Source: Cristatella mucedo
Lineage: Eukaryota; Bryozoa; Phylactolaemata; Cristatellidae
Assembly: GCA_009760855.2 (NCBI GenBank)
Contig: WPIO01000287.1
Location: 60,216-124,215 of the forward strand
Length of the DNA stretch: 64,000 nucleotides
Reading direction: 5' to 3'
Both the position numbers and the translations under genes were made by a program. Under the pieces are notes generated by a model. The model saw only the letters and a list, made by a program, of their open reading frames with translations, did not search any database and was not told where the DNA came from. Positions 10,236 to 19,425 of the stretch are shown here, piece by piece. Each line of letters begins with the position of its first letter. Position 1 is the first letter of the stretch.

Positions 10236-10701
10236 ATGCAGAACGACGTTACCGATCCCAATCTTGCTACTTGTGCTACTCTCCTTAAGTCTTACGTTGA
10301 TTATCTTGTTAGGTCAAGAATGACTGCGTATGATTCCCAATTCAGATATTTCAGTTATGACTGACAATTCGGTTAAGAAGTTCTATCTCGATGAATGTGA
10401 TATTGAAGCTCAAAAGATTATAACTACAGGCTTAAGTGATGTAACAGCAAATCTTGAATCTACTGTTAGGTCTAAAGTAGATGCACTTCTTGACGATCCT
10501 TCTGAGATCTCTGGCTATACAACATGGATTGCATCTCAACTTCCAACACTCTCAACAGTTATTTCAGGAGTTTCAGGAGTTAAACCAGACATCTCTGGAA
10601 TCGTTAAAGATGAGTGTTATGCAGTTCTTCCTGATCTAGCTGACGGTGTTAGTGCAAGACAAAAGGCAACTGCTGCAGCTCTAGAAGCACAAACAGCATA
10701 A
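10236..10701 (+). pseudogene. Viral hypothetical protein, Ala-rich C-terminus
   Basis: ATG follows TTTTATATAGGAA directly. The first frame (MQNDVTDPNLATCATLL..) stops near 10,365, while a second open frame from 10,330 runs to TAA at 10,699-10,701, so one frameshift lies around 10,330-10,345. The second part has a helical middle (DVTANLESTVRSKVDALLDD) and ends in an Ala-rich basic helix. No hydrophobic segment long enough for a membrane anchor is present. No family is recognised; it lies between the tandem small genes and the integrase arm. Confidence 0.45.
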
Positions 10702-10738
10702 TTAATTTAATTAAAACAAAAATAAACACTACATAGAA

Positions 10739-11126
10739 ATGGGTATTGAAACAAGGAGTAGGGATTGCCTTAATGAAGTTCAAGGTCAGCAGCATTCAAA
10801 TTTTAAGATTTGTTCATATCCTATGGGTAGAATTGAAGACATTAGATCAACATTACTAAACGCTGTTAAACTAGTTATTGAATACAAGGCTTTAAGAATC
10901 AATCACTCTGAACCAGAAATCGCTAACATATTTATCAAGGTTAGAGATGGGTCAATCTTTGAAGAGTTTCTCAATGACTTAAAAATAGAAAAAATAAATA
11001 AATTAAATCAGAAGCTTACTCTAAAAAATAGAACTAACAAAACAAATAAAAAAAGAAATAGATCAAGGAAAAGACTTTGAACCTCCAGAAGAGTTGATTG
11101 AAGAGACTATGGATTGGTGGATCTAA
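10739..11126 (+). pseudogene. Viral hypothetical protein with basic C-terminus
   Basis: ATG lies behind ACTACATAGAA. The open frame covers 113 codons to 11,080, ending in a very basic stretch that looks like the out-of-frame reading of an A-rich region. A coherent tail (PPEELIEETMDWWI) is found in another frame up to TAA at 11,124-11,126, so a frameshift near 11,040 is likely. Function unknown. Confidence 0.4.
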
Positions 11127-11153
11127 AAAAATATTTACAAATATATAGAAAAA

Positions 11154-11571
11154 ATGCCAGATTTGAGAAAAGATTTTTCTGTTAAAAATATGAGAAGACT
11201 GTTAAATTTAATAACAATATTAGGGGATGCCTAATAAAATTAACAAGAGCTAGATATGTAATTAAATTTATAAATATATTAATAGCATTAGGAGTAACTG
11301 TTTCAAGTACTTATATTCAAGTATTACCATCTATTAGCCATGTGTAACTTTCTTTTCAGCTCTATCTGTAATGTTTGAATCAGTTGATGGTGTGCTTACA
11401 GAAATAGACAAACGTAAAAAGAATGCTTTAAGTTCTAATTATCAAATTATCTCAAAGATTACTAACGCTCTATCTGATGATGAGATTACAAAAGAAGAGT
11501 TTGAAGGACTTGTATTGGGGAACTCACAAACTGAAATTAATGTTGGCTCACAACTTGTAACTCCTCTCTAA
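11154..11571 (+). pseudogene. Small viral membrane protein, left-arm copy (broken)
   Basis: Starts MPDLRKDF behind AATATATAGAAAAA. It is the counterpart of the intact gene at 36,044-36,442 but has at least two frameshifts (near 11,195 and 11,345). The last 66 codons (11,371-11,571) are open and include ALSSNYQIISKITNALSDDE. Its end overlaps the end of the convergent integrase gene. The intact copy predicts two membrane-spanning helices. Confidence 0.7.
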
Positions 11572-12398
11572 CAAAACTTCTCTTAACATCATTTACGAAA
11601 TATCTAGTTGGTTGTTCTCTTAATACCATTATTCTAAAAATAGTATGTTTAGTTAAACTCCATATTGTGTCTGTAGCTCTTCTTTTTTTCTCGTCTTCTC
11701 CCTCACCCGGTTCTAACAAATACCTAACAGGTGTGTTAAGTTCTATTAGCTTTTCACCATGATATTTTGGTTTCTTTAGTCCTACCTTTTCTTTTTTATC
11801 GCCTTTGATGGTTCTTCACCAATCATTCTTGTAACAGTATTATTTAGATACTCAATGATCTTTGGTAGATTATCAATCCACTCTTTATTTCTAGTGTAAT
11901 CTCCTTTATTAATACTTTCTAAAAAATTTTCATACTGAGCAATAAATGCCCTCTCAGCAACTGTTCTATTCATTCTTTCAACTAATGCAACACTCCTTTT
12001 AGTAGTGCCTTTAATTATTTGCGTTTCATGTTTTTTCATTTCTTTAGCAAACTCACCTTTAAACTCTGATCCTGAATCTACAGTCATTTTCTTTTGCCAC
12101 TTCAAAGGACCTTTACTGTAGATATCTATTATTGCTTTTGTTACTTCTTTAGAAGACTTTGTTTTAAGAGGTCTTAATTCTTTATATCTACTAGCAACAT
12201 CAATAACACTCAAAGCATATTTATATCCAGAATCATTAGGCATATACAGAATGTCTGCTTGGTGATTTTCATTGGGTTCAACAATATTAAAGAAACCTTG
12301 TGGAATTTTTTTAGGTCTTGGTTTAAATACTTGACTTATATCTGAGTCAGGATTGAATTTACCTTCTTTTTTCTTTCATTTAGATTTAAGAAAGACAT
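11537..12398 (-). pseudogene. Retroviral-type integrase (Polinton-like), left-arm copy
   Basis: The integrase core contains the three acidic catalytic residues: Asp in ADILYMPND, Asp in TVDSGSEF and, 33 residues on, Glu in VERMNRT. The C-terminal part has RRATDTIWSL and FVREELQVV, typical of Polinton integrases. The gene would insert viral DNA into host chromosomes. The core is open from 12,243 to 11,782; the frame changes near 12,365 (A-run close to the start) and again near 11,780-11,720. The first ATG, at 12,396-12,398, lies behind TCTATAGA shared with the divergent gene at 12,409. No N-terminal zinc-binding HHCC domain is visible. Confidence 0.85.
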
Positions 12399-12408
12399 TC
12401 TATAGAGA
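12399..12408. promoter_or_regulatory. Shared bidirectional start motif TCTATAGAGA
   Basis: Only 10 bases separate the ATG of the integrase (minus) from the ATG of the Cys-rich gene (plus). They contain the near-palindrome TCTATAGA, so each gene sees a TATAGA-type motif right before its start. The right arm keeps the same arrangement near 35,185-35,200. Confidence 0.55.
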
Positions 12409-12793
12409 ATGGAAATATTTTGTGATACATGCTTAAGCACGTTTAGTGAAGTTGAATACCTTGAAACAGGTCATCCATATTGTAGACCAAAAAGAAAAAA
12501 ACAAAACAGGAATATGAAATACGTTGTTGTATCTGTGATAAAGATATGGAAGAAACTGAATTTGATTCTAACCTTTTTCGTAACAACCATTGTATAATCT
12601 GTTCCTACTGCAACATAAATTCTAATTATTATAAAAAAGAAAAACCAACTAAACTGTATTTACTGGTTAAGAAACACTTAAAAAAAACAATGTTGTTCTA
12701 CTTCTTTACATCATTGTTTAGATCATGAAGCCATCTGTTCCATTTCTAAATTATTTCCGGTTGTTAAAGGTAAGCACAAAGCAACAAAGTTAA
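12409..12793 (+). pseudogene. Cys-rich (zinc-binding-like) viral protein, left-arm copy
   Basis: Starts MEIFCDTCLSTFSEVEYLE. Several Cys pairs follow, in two frames because of a frameshift near 12,510: CxxC at the start, CCICDKDMEE-type Cys cluster, then CIICSYC. This suggests two or three zinc-ribbon or treble-clef knuckles. The later part is basic and then hydrophobic, and damaged. The family is unknown. It is divergent to the integrase. Confidence 0.55.
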
Positions 12794-12819
12794 AAGAGGC
12801 AATAGTTTTAATAGTTCAT

Positions 12820-13688
12820 TTATACTTCTCGGGAGGGTACATAACTAACCAATAGGTTTACTTTTAGTTTTCCAGTACTATCAACGAAGTAATACTCTGT
12901 CGGTAATCTAGAAAAATATACATAGTACTTTAAGTTAACACCTGTTGTTGAAGTATTTATAGTTCTTACATCACCAGATACTACTGTTGTATCAGTATTA
13001 GGTTTTAGAAATACACAATTAGAAGATCCTACAACTATAACATTTAATATCATTATAGGTGGAGACATTTTATTTGTCCATGAGTAAGGGGTTGATAGAT
13101 TTAAAATTGAGTTTAATGCTTTAGGGTTCATTGAGATTGAGATTACTTCTGTTATTTTTTAAGTGTTTTATTTACATAATTCTTTGTTGCAACATCCAAA
13201 GGGTTAATAGGCTCTGCAACATTAGTAATCGAGTTACCACCCATATTGATATTTGTTGTCGAAGGATAATTCTTTAGTAATACATCTCTTTTCATTCCTC
13301 CATAAGTAACACAATAGTCATCGTTTAAGACTACTGGATTGTTATTACCAGAATTCCAATAAATAGATGTTAGGGCTTTACCATTCATGTCTAAATCTCC
13401 TAGCTTTGTATCACCCGTCTTCTTAACATAATTGTTTACTTGTGAAACGTTTAGACCATCGGTAGGATTAACACCTACTCCAAGATTTGTAAAACGTTTA
13501 CCACCAAGATTCATTGTTATTCCTGTATTAACAACAAAGTTAGCGTCGGCATAGGCCTTTGTAACAGCGTCATAGTCATTTACAGGATCGGCTAGATTTA
13601 TAATTCTATTACCATTTGCATCAAGATCAGAAAGAATGAATCCATTAGTCTTCGATACATAGTCATCGCTGTGAAACTTTTTGCTCAT
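12820..13688 (-). pseudogene. Phage tail-fibre-like protein D, left-arm copy
   Basis: Nearly identical to the intact 286-residue protein at 33,911-34,771. It is built from repeats of the type LDANGNRIINLADPVND..DAVTKAYAD, the glycine/Asn-rich repeat of bacteriophage tail-fibre shafts, at least four times in the first 178 residues, followed by a non-repetitive C-terminal domain (12,820-13,131) that would be the tip. A one-base loss in an A-run near 13,152 separates shaft from tip. It lies between the Cys-rich gene and the YqaJ-type nuclease. The likely role is receptor binding, by analogy. Confidence 0.75.
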
Positions 13689-13793
13689 CTATATTATTAT
13701 TTATTAATATTTTAGATCTCTCTAACACTTCTTTAACCAGTGGAACAATTCTTACAAATCTAAGTGGATCTTCTTCTTCAACTACTTGTATCT

Positions 13794-14498
13794 CTACTTT
13801 TTTAATATAGTATTTGATATCATAACCAAAAGTTTTTTATTGTTAAAACGACCATATTCAGAAATTATATCAAATTCGAATTCAAAGTACTTCTCATCTT
13901 TAAGTAAAAACATAAAAAGAAGTTCGCGTATTGGTATATCAAATTCATAAGTCGTTAGAATTCTAACTGTTCTTGCAGCAACATAGTCTTTAGGTATATC
14001 ATAGCAATTCAAACCTGGAACGAGTATTTCAAATTCACTATAAAAACATCTGCTAAGCTTTGAGACGTGTAAACCAAGTAGACACTGTGCAATATATTGT
14101 TTTGGAATAAAATCTTGTTCAATAGTTTAACTCCATAAACATTTTATTTCTATTAGAGTATCTTGATCAATAATACCATCTGGAGAATAGCAATAAACTC
14201 CGTCACTAGTAAAACACTCATTTGAATTCTTAATACCTCTATTCAACTTCATCTCTAGAAATTTAGCTGCTATTGGCTCAAATACCTTTCCAAACATCAT
14301 CTGAGGAAATCTCATGAGTTGAGAATTAGTGATATATTTTTTTAGTTTTCTATTTGAAATTATTTCAATGTCACAATCAATTTGAGATCCAATTATCATA
14401 TCATTTCCTAAAACCGAATACACTTCTGATCCACCAATATTTAACTTCATAGAACTTTTCCACTCATCCGAACCTTGTATGAAATTTGTTTTTTGCAT
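13794..14498 (-). pseudogene. YqaJ/lambda-exonuclease-type nuclease, left-arm copy
   Basis: PD-(D/E)XK nuclease of the YqaJ viral recombinase type: GSDEW near the start, GGSEVYSVLG, FGKVFEPIAAKFLE (motif with active-site Glu), then SPDGIIDQDTLIEIKC with the Asp and Glu-x-Lys of the active site, and a later QYIAQCLLGLH Gln motif. Such enzymes resect DNA ends for recombination or replication. The frame is open except for TAA at 14,127-14,129. A further coding-like stretch (EEEDPLRFVRIVPLVKEVLE) lies in a different frame at about 13,690-13,800, behind an A-run that is identical in both arms. Confidence 0.8.
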
Positions 14499-14510
14499 TA
14501 TATTTAGTTA

Positions 14511-16121
14511 TTATATTTCATAAATATCTAATGGATTGTAAAGAGACCTTCCTTTACTACAAATAAAGGGGGTTCCATTTCCATTAGATGTTAATTCCAA
14601 AGTGTTCTCACAGATAGTGATATAATGAATCATAATCGTAGGTGCAGCAGCAGCCGTAATTTCAGGTTGTGCTGGTATATTTCCAGCAGCAGGAATAGCA
14701 GGACTAACACCTGGTATTGTAGAATTGAAGTCAATAGTTACATCAAGTTTTGTTCCTGATCTAAGAGGTTGCTCTTTATATTGTAGATCGATAACATGAA
14801 TAGGATAAAGAGTTAACCATTCTGGAACGGTAATACCAACAGGTACATTTAGCTCATTTGATCCGAGGAACTGTTTCCTAAATGAAGTAAAATCAAGATA
14901 AGGAGTTGAACATTTGGCGTCTTTTGGATAGCCATTTCTTAGAACCACTGGATATTGTTTTGTTCCATTAGCAACTGCTGAGACACCTTTAATATCACAA
15001 TGATTGAAAGTGCAAGGGTTTCCAGTGTAGCTATTAAATTTATTTTGGTTTTGAGCTGCAACAATTAACCACCTAACTTTATCAAGTTCATTCTGCAAAG
15101 TTAGTGTCTTTGTAAATTTAAGATTTGAGTTGTAACTTGATATACTAACGGTTTCATATCGTCTAACTCTGTAGTTTAGTCTAAGTTTCTTTGAACTTTC
15201 ACTCGTAATATCAGCTAGTGATTTTTGAATGCTCATTTTAGGAATTATACATGGAACAACTAATCTCATTTTTGACATGCTAATTTTAAATGCATTCCAA
15301 GCACCATTTCCAGCAATGTTAGCTGTTGTTCTACTTTGAATCACATTAACATTATTATCCGCAGCAGCACCACTTACCCCCGTCATAATAGCATTAAAAT
15401 CATTCCCATTAACCCTAGTTAGTTCAAGAGTAAATTGAGTATTGTGAATAATTTTATTCATATCCGCACAAAATCCAGAGATTCTTGACAATGGGAGTGA
15501 AATACTGAATGTACCTACATTATCAGCAAGAACATTAGACAAACCTCTTCGATAAACAAATCTAATGTTTGAATTAGTTGCTGTGGATGCATTAGGACTT
15601 AGATATGGCAATAGTTTAGAATTTGTTGTAGCAGCATTAGCAACGGTATACATATCATCAAATGAGCTTGCTTCATCTTTTTTCCACCCGGTCGCACCAC
15701 CCTCAGTTCTACTATACTCACTGGGATAACATAGAAGCCCCATAATAGTTGAAACAGTTCCTATATTTTGTTGCACACTTCCAACCTCTTCAGCACCAAG
15801 CCTAATCCTCATTGCATTAAACATCATAGCTCCAGCGTTGTTAACTAATCCTGCTGCAAGGTTACGATTGGGTGGTAGATAATCACCACCGGGGGTTGAT
15901 TGATCTAGGAACTGTCCTTCTAGTGGAACGTAGCCATCTGACAAAACATAACATGTTTGAAGATCTGCTGGAATATTGAATGTGACCAGTTTATCAGCAG
16001 TTGTATCAGTTTCAGCTCCATTACTTTGGAAAAATTCTCTGAACTGATAATCATTGATTTTATAATTAGGAAAATCAGGATCTTCAAGTTCAAGTATAGT
16101 GCTTGCATCTGCGCTCGTCAT
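14511..16121 (-). CDS. MCP: Major capsid protein (double-jelly-roll type), intact
   Basis: An uninterrupted 536-residue frame, the longest in the viral block. It lies between the packaging/core genes and the nuclease, and its length is in the range of Polinton/adintovirus hexon-like capsid proteins. Near the N-terminus it has NNAGAMMFNAMRIRLG and a conserved QQNIGTVSTIMG segment, then long beta-rich stretches; the C-terminal third (VRWLIVAAQN, SYTGNPCTFNHCDIKG, YPIHVIDLQY) is shared with a diverged second copy at 32,540-33,089. The start ATG follows TTTTTTATATAGAGAAAG on the minus strand. It would form the trimeric capsomers of an icosahedral shell. The Ala/Pro-rich insert near residues 463-487 is missing from the right-arm copy. 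Assignment rests on size, position and partial sequence resemblance. Confidence 0.82.
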   Translation of the reverse strand: MTSADASTILELEDPDFPNYKINDYQFREFFQSNGAETDTTADKLVTFNIPADLQTCYVLSDGYVPLEGQFLDQSTPGGDYLPPNRNLAAGLVNNAGAMMFNAMRIRLGAEEVGSVQQNIGTVSTIMGLLCYPSEYSRTEGGATGWKKDEASSFDDMYTVANAATTNSKLLPYLSPNASTATNSNIRFVYRRGLSNVLADNVGTFSISLPLSRISGFCADMNKIIHNTQFTLELTRVNGNDFNAIMTGVSGAAADNNVNVIQSRTTANIAGNGAWNAFKISMSKMRLVVPCIIPKMSIQKSLADITSESSKKLRLNYRVRRYETVSISSYNSNLKFTKTLTLQNELDKVRWLIVAAQNQNKFNSYTGNPCTFNHCDIKGVSAVANGTKQYPVVLRNGYPKDAKCSTPYLDFTSFRKQFLGSNELNVPVGITVPEWLTLYPIHVIDLQYKEQPLRSGTKLDVTIDFNSTIPGVSPAIPAAGNIPAQPEITAAAAPTIMIHYITICENTLELTSNGNGTPFICSKGRSLYNPLDIYEI

Positions 16122-16187
16122 TCTTTCTCTATATAAAAAACTAATTTTTTAGTTTTTGAGAATATAATCCACGTCCAATTTTCTCTC

Positions 16188-16730
16188 TCACACTTCCACC
16201 ATACCATCAGGTCTTGTTCTCTCTCCGGTAGGTATAATTGATTTTATTGCTTTCTCAACTTCTTTATATGTTTTTGGATCATTTTCTTTAAGAGCTTCTG
16301 AATCGTCTTCTACTTCTTCTATTTTTACTTTTTTACCTTTTTTAGTTTTTGGTTTAAGTTTTTCAAGCATTGCACGTTTAATCTCTAGATCCATCTCTCT
16401 AATCTTTCTATCATAATCTTCTTCATTTTTTCGTTTCTCAATTTCATATTCTAATTCTTTCTTTCTCCTTTCCTCTTCAAGTTTATCATCCATCTCTCTT
16501 CGTTTATTAGCGTATTCTTGATCTATCTTTTCTTTTTTAGTTTGTAATTCAGTGATCTTCCTTGCTTGATGCATTTCAATTCCCTTATTAGCAATGTTCA
16601 TGCTTAGACCAGTAAATCCCGTTAAAACAGGTGTTACTTTACCAACACCGTCGAGTACTTTATCTAAAACTCCAGACCCATGATACTTTCCTCTCATATT
16701 TCCATGACCAGTCCTTATATAGCTACCCAT
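16188..16730 (-). CDS. pVI-like minor capsid protein with coiled coil
   Basis: An intact 180-residue frame. The N-terminus is Gly-rich and contains an amphipathic segment (GVLDKVLDGVGKVTPVLTG, about residues 20-38), similar in character to the membrane-active N-terminus of adenovirus pVI and to its Polinton/adintovirus counterparts. Residues 57-125 are almost entirely charged and form a long predicted coiled coil (EEERRKKELEYEIEKRK). A Lys-rich patch (KPKTKKGKKVK) may bind DNA. It sits immediately upstream of the major capsid gene in transcription order, as expected for a minor capsid protein. The role is inferred from features and position, not from a specific family match. Confidence 0.55.
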   Translation of the reverse strand: MGSYIRTGHGNMRGKYHGSGVLDKVLDGVGKVTPVLTGFTGLSMNIANKGIEMHQARKITELQTKKEKIDQEYANKRREMDDKLEEERRKKELEYEIEKRKNEEDYDRKIREMDLEIKRAMLEKLKPKTKKGKKVKIEEVEDDSEALKENDPKTYKEVEKAIKSIIPTGERTRPDGMVEV

Positions 16731-16741
16731 CTCTCTCTGTA

Positions 16742-17602
16742 CTACTTTAAAATTTCTATAGTAGCTATAACATCTTTAATTGTATTTAGTCTATTTCCAT
16801 TTTGATCTTTTAAATTAATCATAAAACTACTCAATGATTCTATATCACCCCTTGTCGGTAGATACATTATGTTTGGAATATGTAGATCAGCTTTCTCACC
16901 TGGGGAAATATCTTTTACACCAATAATATATAAAGATCCTGATTGTTCTAAAAACCCCTTTTCTTTTCTCTATATAATTAAGTTCTGGATTAACTAAGTC
17001 GCAGTCAACACTGATCCATTCAATGTCATTGAAGTTAGATGATTTCATTTTATTCCATGCTGTGTATGTTCCAGCAAAGTAATGTGATTTTTCATCTTTT
17101 TATCTTCTTCTCTTCCATCATCATAATCGTAATCAGGGGCGTATGTTCCTTGTTCCTTTGTATTAAAACCAAGAGTATCTCCAATGTTATTAATAACACC
17201 AGATATATCACTTGCTAGTAAAACAACATACTCACCCACTACTTTCATAACTATTTTATCACCATCACCAGCACTAAAAATAATTCCAGTACTATCTCTT
17301 CTTGAAGGATTGTAAAGTGATGCAGCACCATCTAATCCTCTATTTAATGCTGCAACAAGTCTAGCACTATCGTAATAACCTGGAGGAACAGAAACGGAAT
17401 AGTTACTAGCTGATGTAGAACTAGTTTTAAACCAAAGCATATCGTTTTCAAGAGCAACAATGTTTACAATGCTTTTATATGTGTAAGTAAATTCTATTCT
17501 TCGTAACCTAACTTTTTCATACCCAGATTTAGGACCAAGCATTATCGATGGGCAGTTAGTTTTATAGTCTATATCGGAAGCTCCTGTTAACCTAATCTTC
17601 AT
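16742..17602 (-). pseudogene. Virion structural protein paralogue E
   Basis: First of three related genes in a row (E, F, G). It begins MKIRLTGASDIDYKTNCP, contains RLRRIEFTYTYKSIVNIV, the PPGYYDSARLVAALN segment and GDTLGFN, and after a frameshift near 17,090 continues with EWISVDCDLVNPE; after a second near 16,960, HIPNIMYLPTRGDIESL and NGNRLNT follow to TAG at 16,742-16,744. The order PPGxY, xLGFN, CDLV is one I associate with structural proteins of animal Polintons. Its ATG lies within the last codons of paralogue F (11-base overlap). A vertex or spike role is a guess. Confidence 0.55.
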
Positions 17603-18575
17603 TTTCTATATTTATTTTATTTTTTTCTGTAATTGTTTTAATTTTTTCTATACAATTTTCTATAGTTGCTTGCATTTTTTCCATACTCCTTTCTATACTT
17701 GTTTCTATACTCTTTTCTATACTTGTTTTACCTTTTCTAATAACTATTGTAGATACAACATCTGTAATTGTATTAATCCTATTTCCATTTTTATCTGTTA
17801 ATGCAATTTTATAACCACCTAACTTTACTATGTCACCCACTGTAGGTAGATACATAACATTTGGAATATGTAAATCAACTTTTTGACCCGGAGCAAAATC
17901 ATCGGTGTCGATGAGATATAGAGATGCTGACTGTTCTGAAAACCCTTTTCTTTTCTCTATAATTATTTTCTGGATTAACTAAGTCGCAGTCAACACTGAT
18001 CCATTTTACACCTGTATTATCCGGTTGAATTATTTTGTTCCACGCTTTATAAGTTCCAGAAAAATACATAGCTTTTTCTACTGCTTCATATACTGTTCCA
18101 CCAACCATGTCACGATCAAAAGTTTCCTGTTCATTTGAGTTAAAACCTAATGTATCTCCACTACTATAAAATTCAGGTTTTTTTTCAATGAAAGAGTTGG
18201 CACCAAGAAAAACAACGCTATCACCAGCTACTTGCATAACTATTTTATCATCTGTATCAACACTAAATCTTATTCCACTTCCAGCTCTTCCATTATATAA
18301 TGCTGAAGTTGAAGAACCAGGATCTTTTTTCTTAAGTCCTAAAGCCGTGTTTAAAGCAAGAACAATCTTATTAGTGTCATAAGTTCCTGAAGTTTTAGGA
18401 GTACTATTTGCTTCTTTTCCAAAATCAATTTCAATATATTGAGGATTACTAACATCTCCAAGAGAAAACTTAAACCAAAGTCTGTCATTTACACCTCTAA
18501 AGACATTTGATATAGTTCTATTTACATGCGTAAATTCTATCCTTCTTAAGCCAACTTCATTGTATCCAGAATTTC
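17592..18575 (-). pseudogene. Virion structural protein paralogue F
   Basis: Related to E throughout: GLRRIEFTHVNRTISNV near 18,530, DKIVMQVAGDSVVFLG, SSGDTLGFNSNEQETFD, KWISVDCDLVNPENNY, then after a frameshift near 17,950 HIPNVMYLPTVGDIVKLGG and NGNRINTITDVV. It differs from E by a longer Glu/Lys-rich C-terminus (SIEKSIETSIERSMEK). The N-terminus is damaged near 18,575, where it runs into the end of paralogue G; no ATG in frame was found. The stop overlaps the start of E. Confidence 0.55.
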
Positions 18576-18584
18576 TATAACAAC

Positions 18585-19422
18585 AGCAATTTGTTCATCA
18601 CCAAAATCTAACAACTTTAAGTTTTGATTAGTAATTTTAATAGTTATATCACTAATAGTTTCAGTAGATACATTGTGGTATTCAGGAGTATTTGGTTCAT
18701 ACACCATTGTATCCCATGGGTAAAAGTCAAATCCAAAACTTCTTAAAGCTTGAGTTTCGATTCCATTTATAAAACTTGTTCCATGAGCAACTAGATTACA
18801 ATTAACAAGAACAAGTTTTACATCTGCAATACTTACCTGCTATTCTAAATAAAACTTTTTATTTGGAGTACAAATAACTGGTGTAATATTTTGATATGTC
18901 TCTAAAAACTTGCTATCCGTTGTATAAGCAGGTTTAGTAAATCCAAGCACTTTAGAAATAGAGGATTTACTTGCAATAAAACTCCACCCAACAGGTATAC
19001 TAATCCATGAGTGTGCAGTACCAGTATCAACACCAACTATAAACTTATCAGTTGTAGATCCTGTTTGAGTAATATAATTATTAATCCTATCAACAATACC
19101 AGTGTTTAATTAAGTCATCACTATCAACTGTATAAATTCCTGGTTCTATAGTTACAGTTTGTTCTGAACCACCCGCTCTTCTATAAACAAAAGTATTATT
19201 GGAAGTAGTAATATTTTTTATGGAATTGATTTCAACAAACTTCTTAAAACAAACTTTTAGGTTTTTGTTTCTCGATGAAATATGAGAACTAATATGTAGA
19301 CCAAGTGGATTAGAATTTCCAATAATATTGAACACATAACCTTCCTTACTTACTTGACTACTTTTTCTAATAACTTCAACATTCTTAAGTATGTCTTTTG
19401 TAATACCTAAAAGATCACTAAT
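18585..19422 (-). pseudogene. Virion structural protein paralogue G
   Basis: A third gene of the same general layout but more distant. The minus-strand frame begins behind AATATATAGAAA with ATT rather than ATG at 19,420-19,422, then has ISDLLGITKDILKNVEV, FVYRRAGG, IEPGIYTVDSDDL (compare PPGYYDSARL in E), VLGFTKPAYT and VLVNCNLVAHGTSF (compare CDLV in E and F). A frameshift near 19,105 and a stop near 18,838 break it. It follows the core protein gene by a few bases, the promoter motif overlapping the core stop codon. Confidence 0.5.
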
Positions 19423-19425
19423 TTT

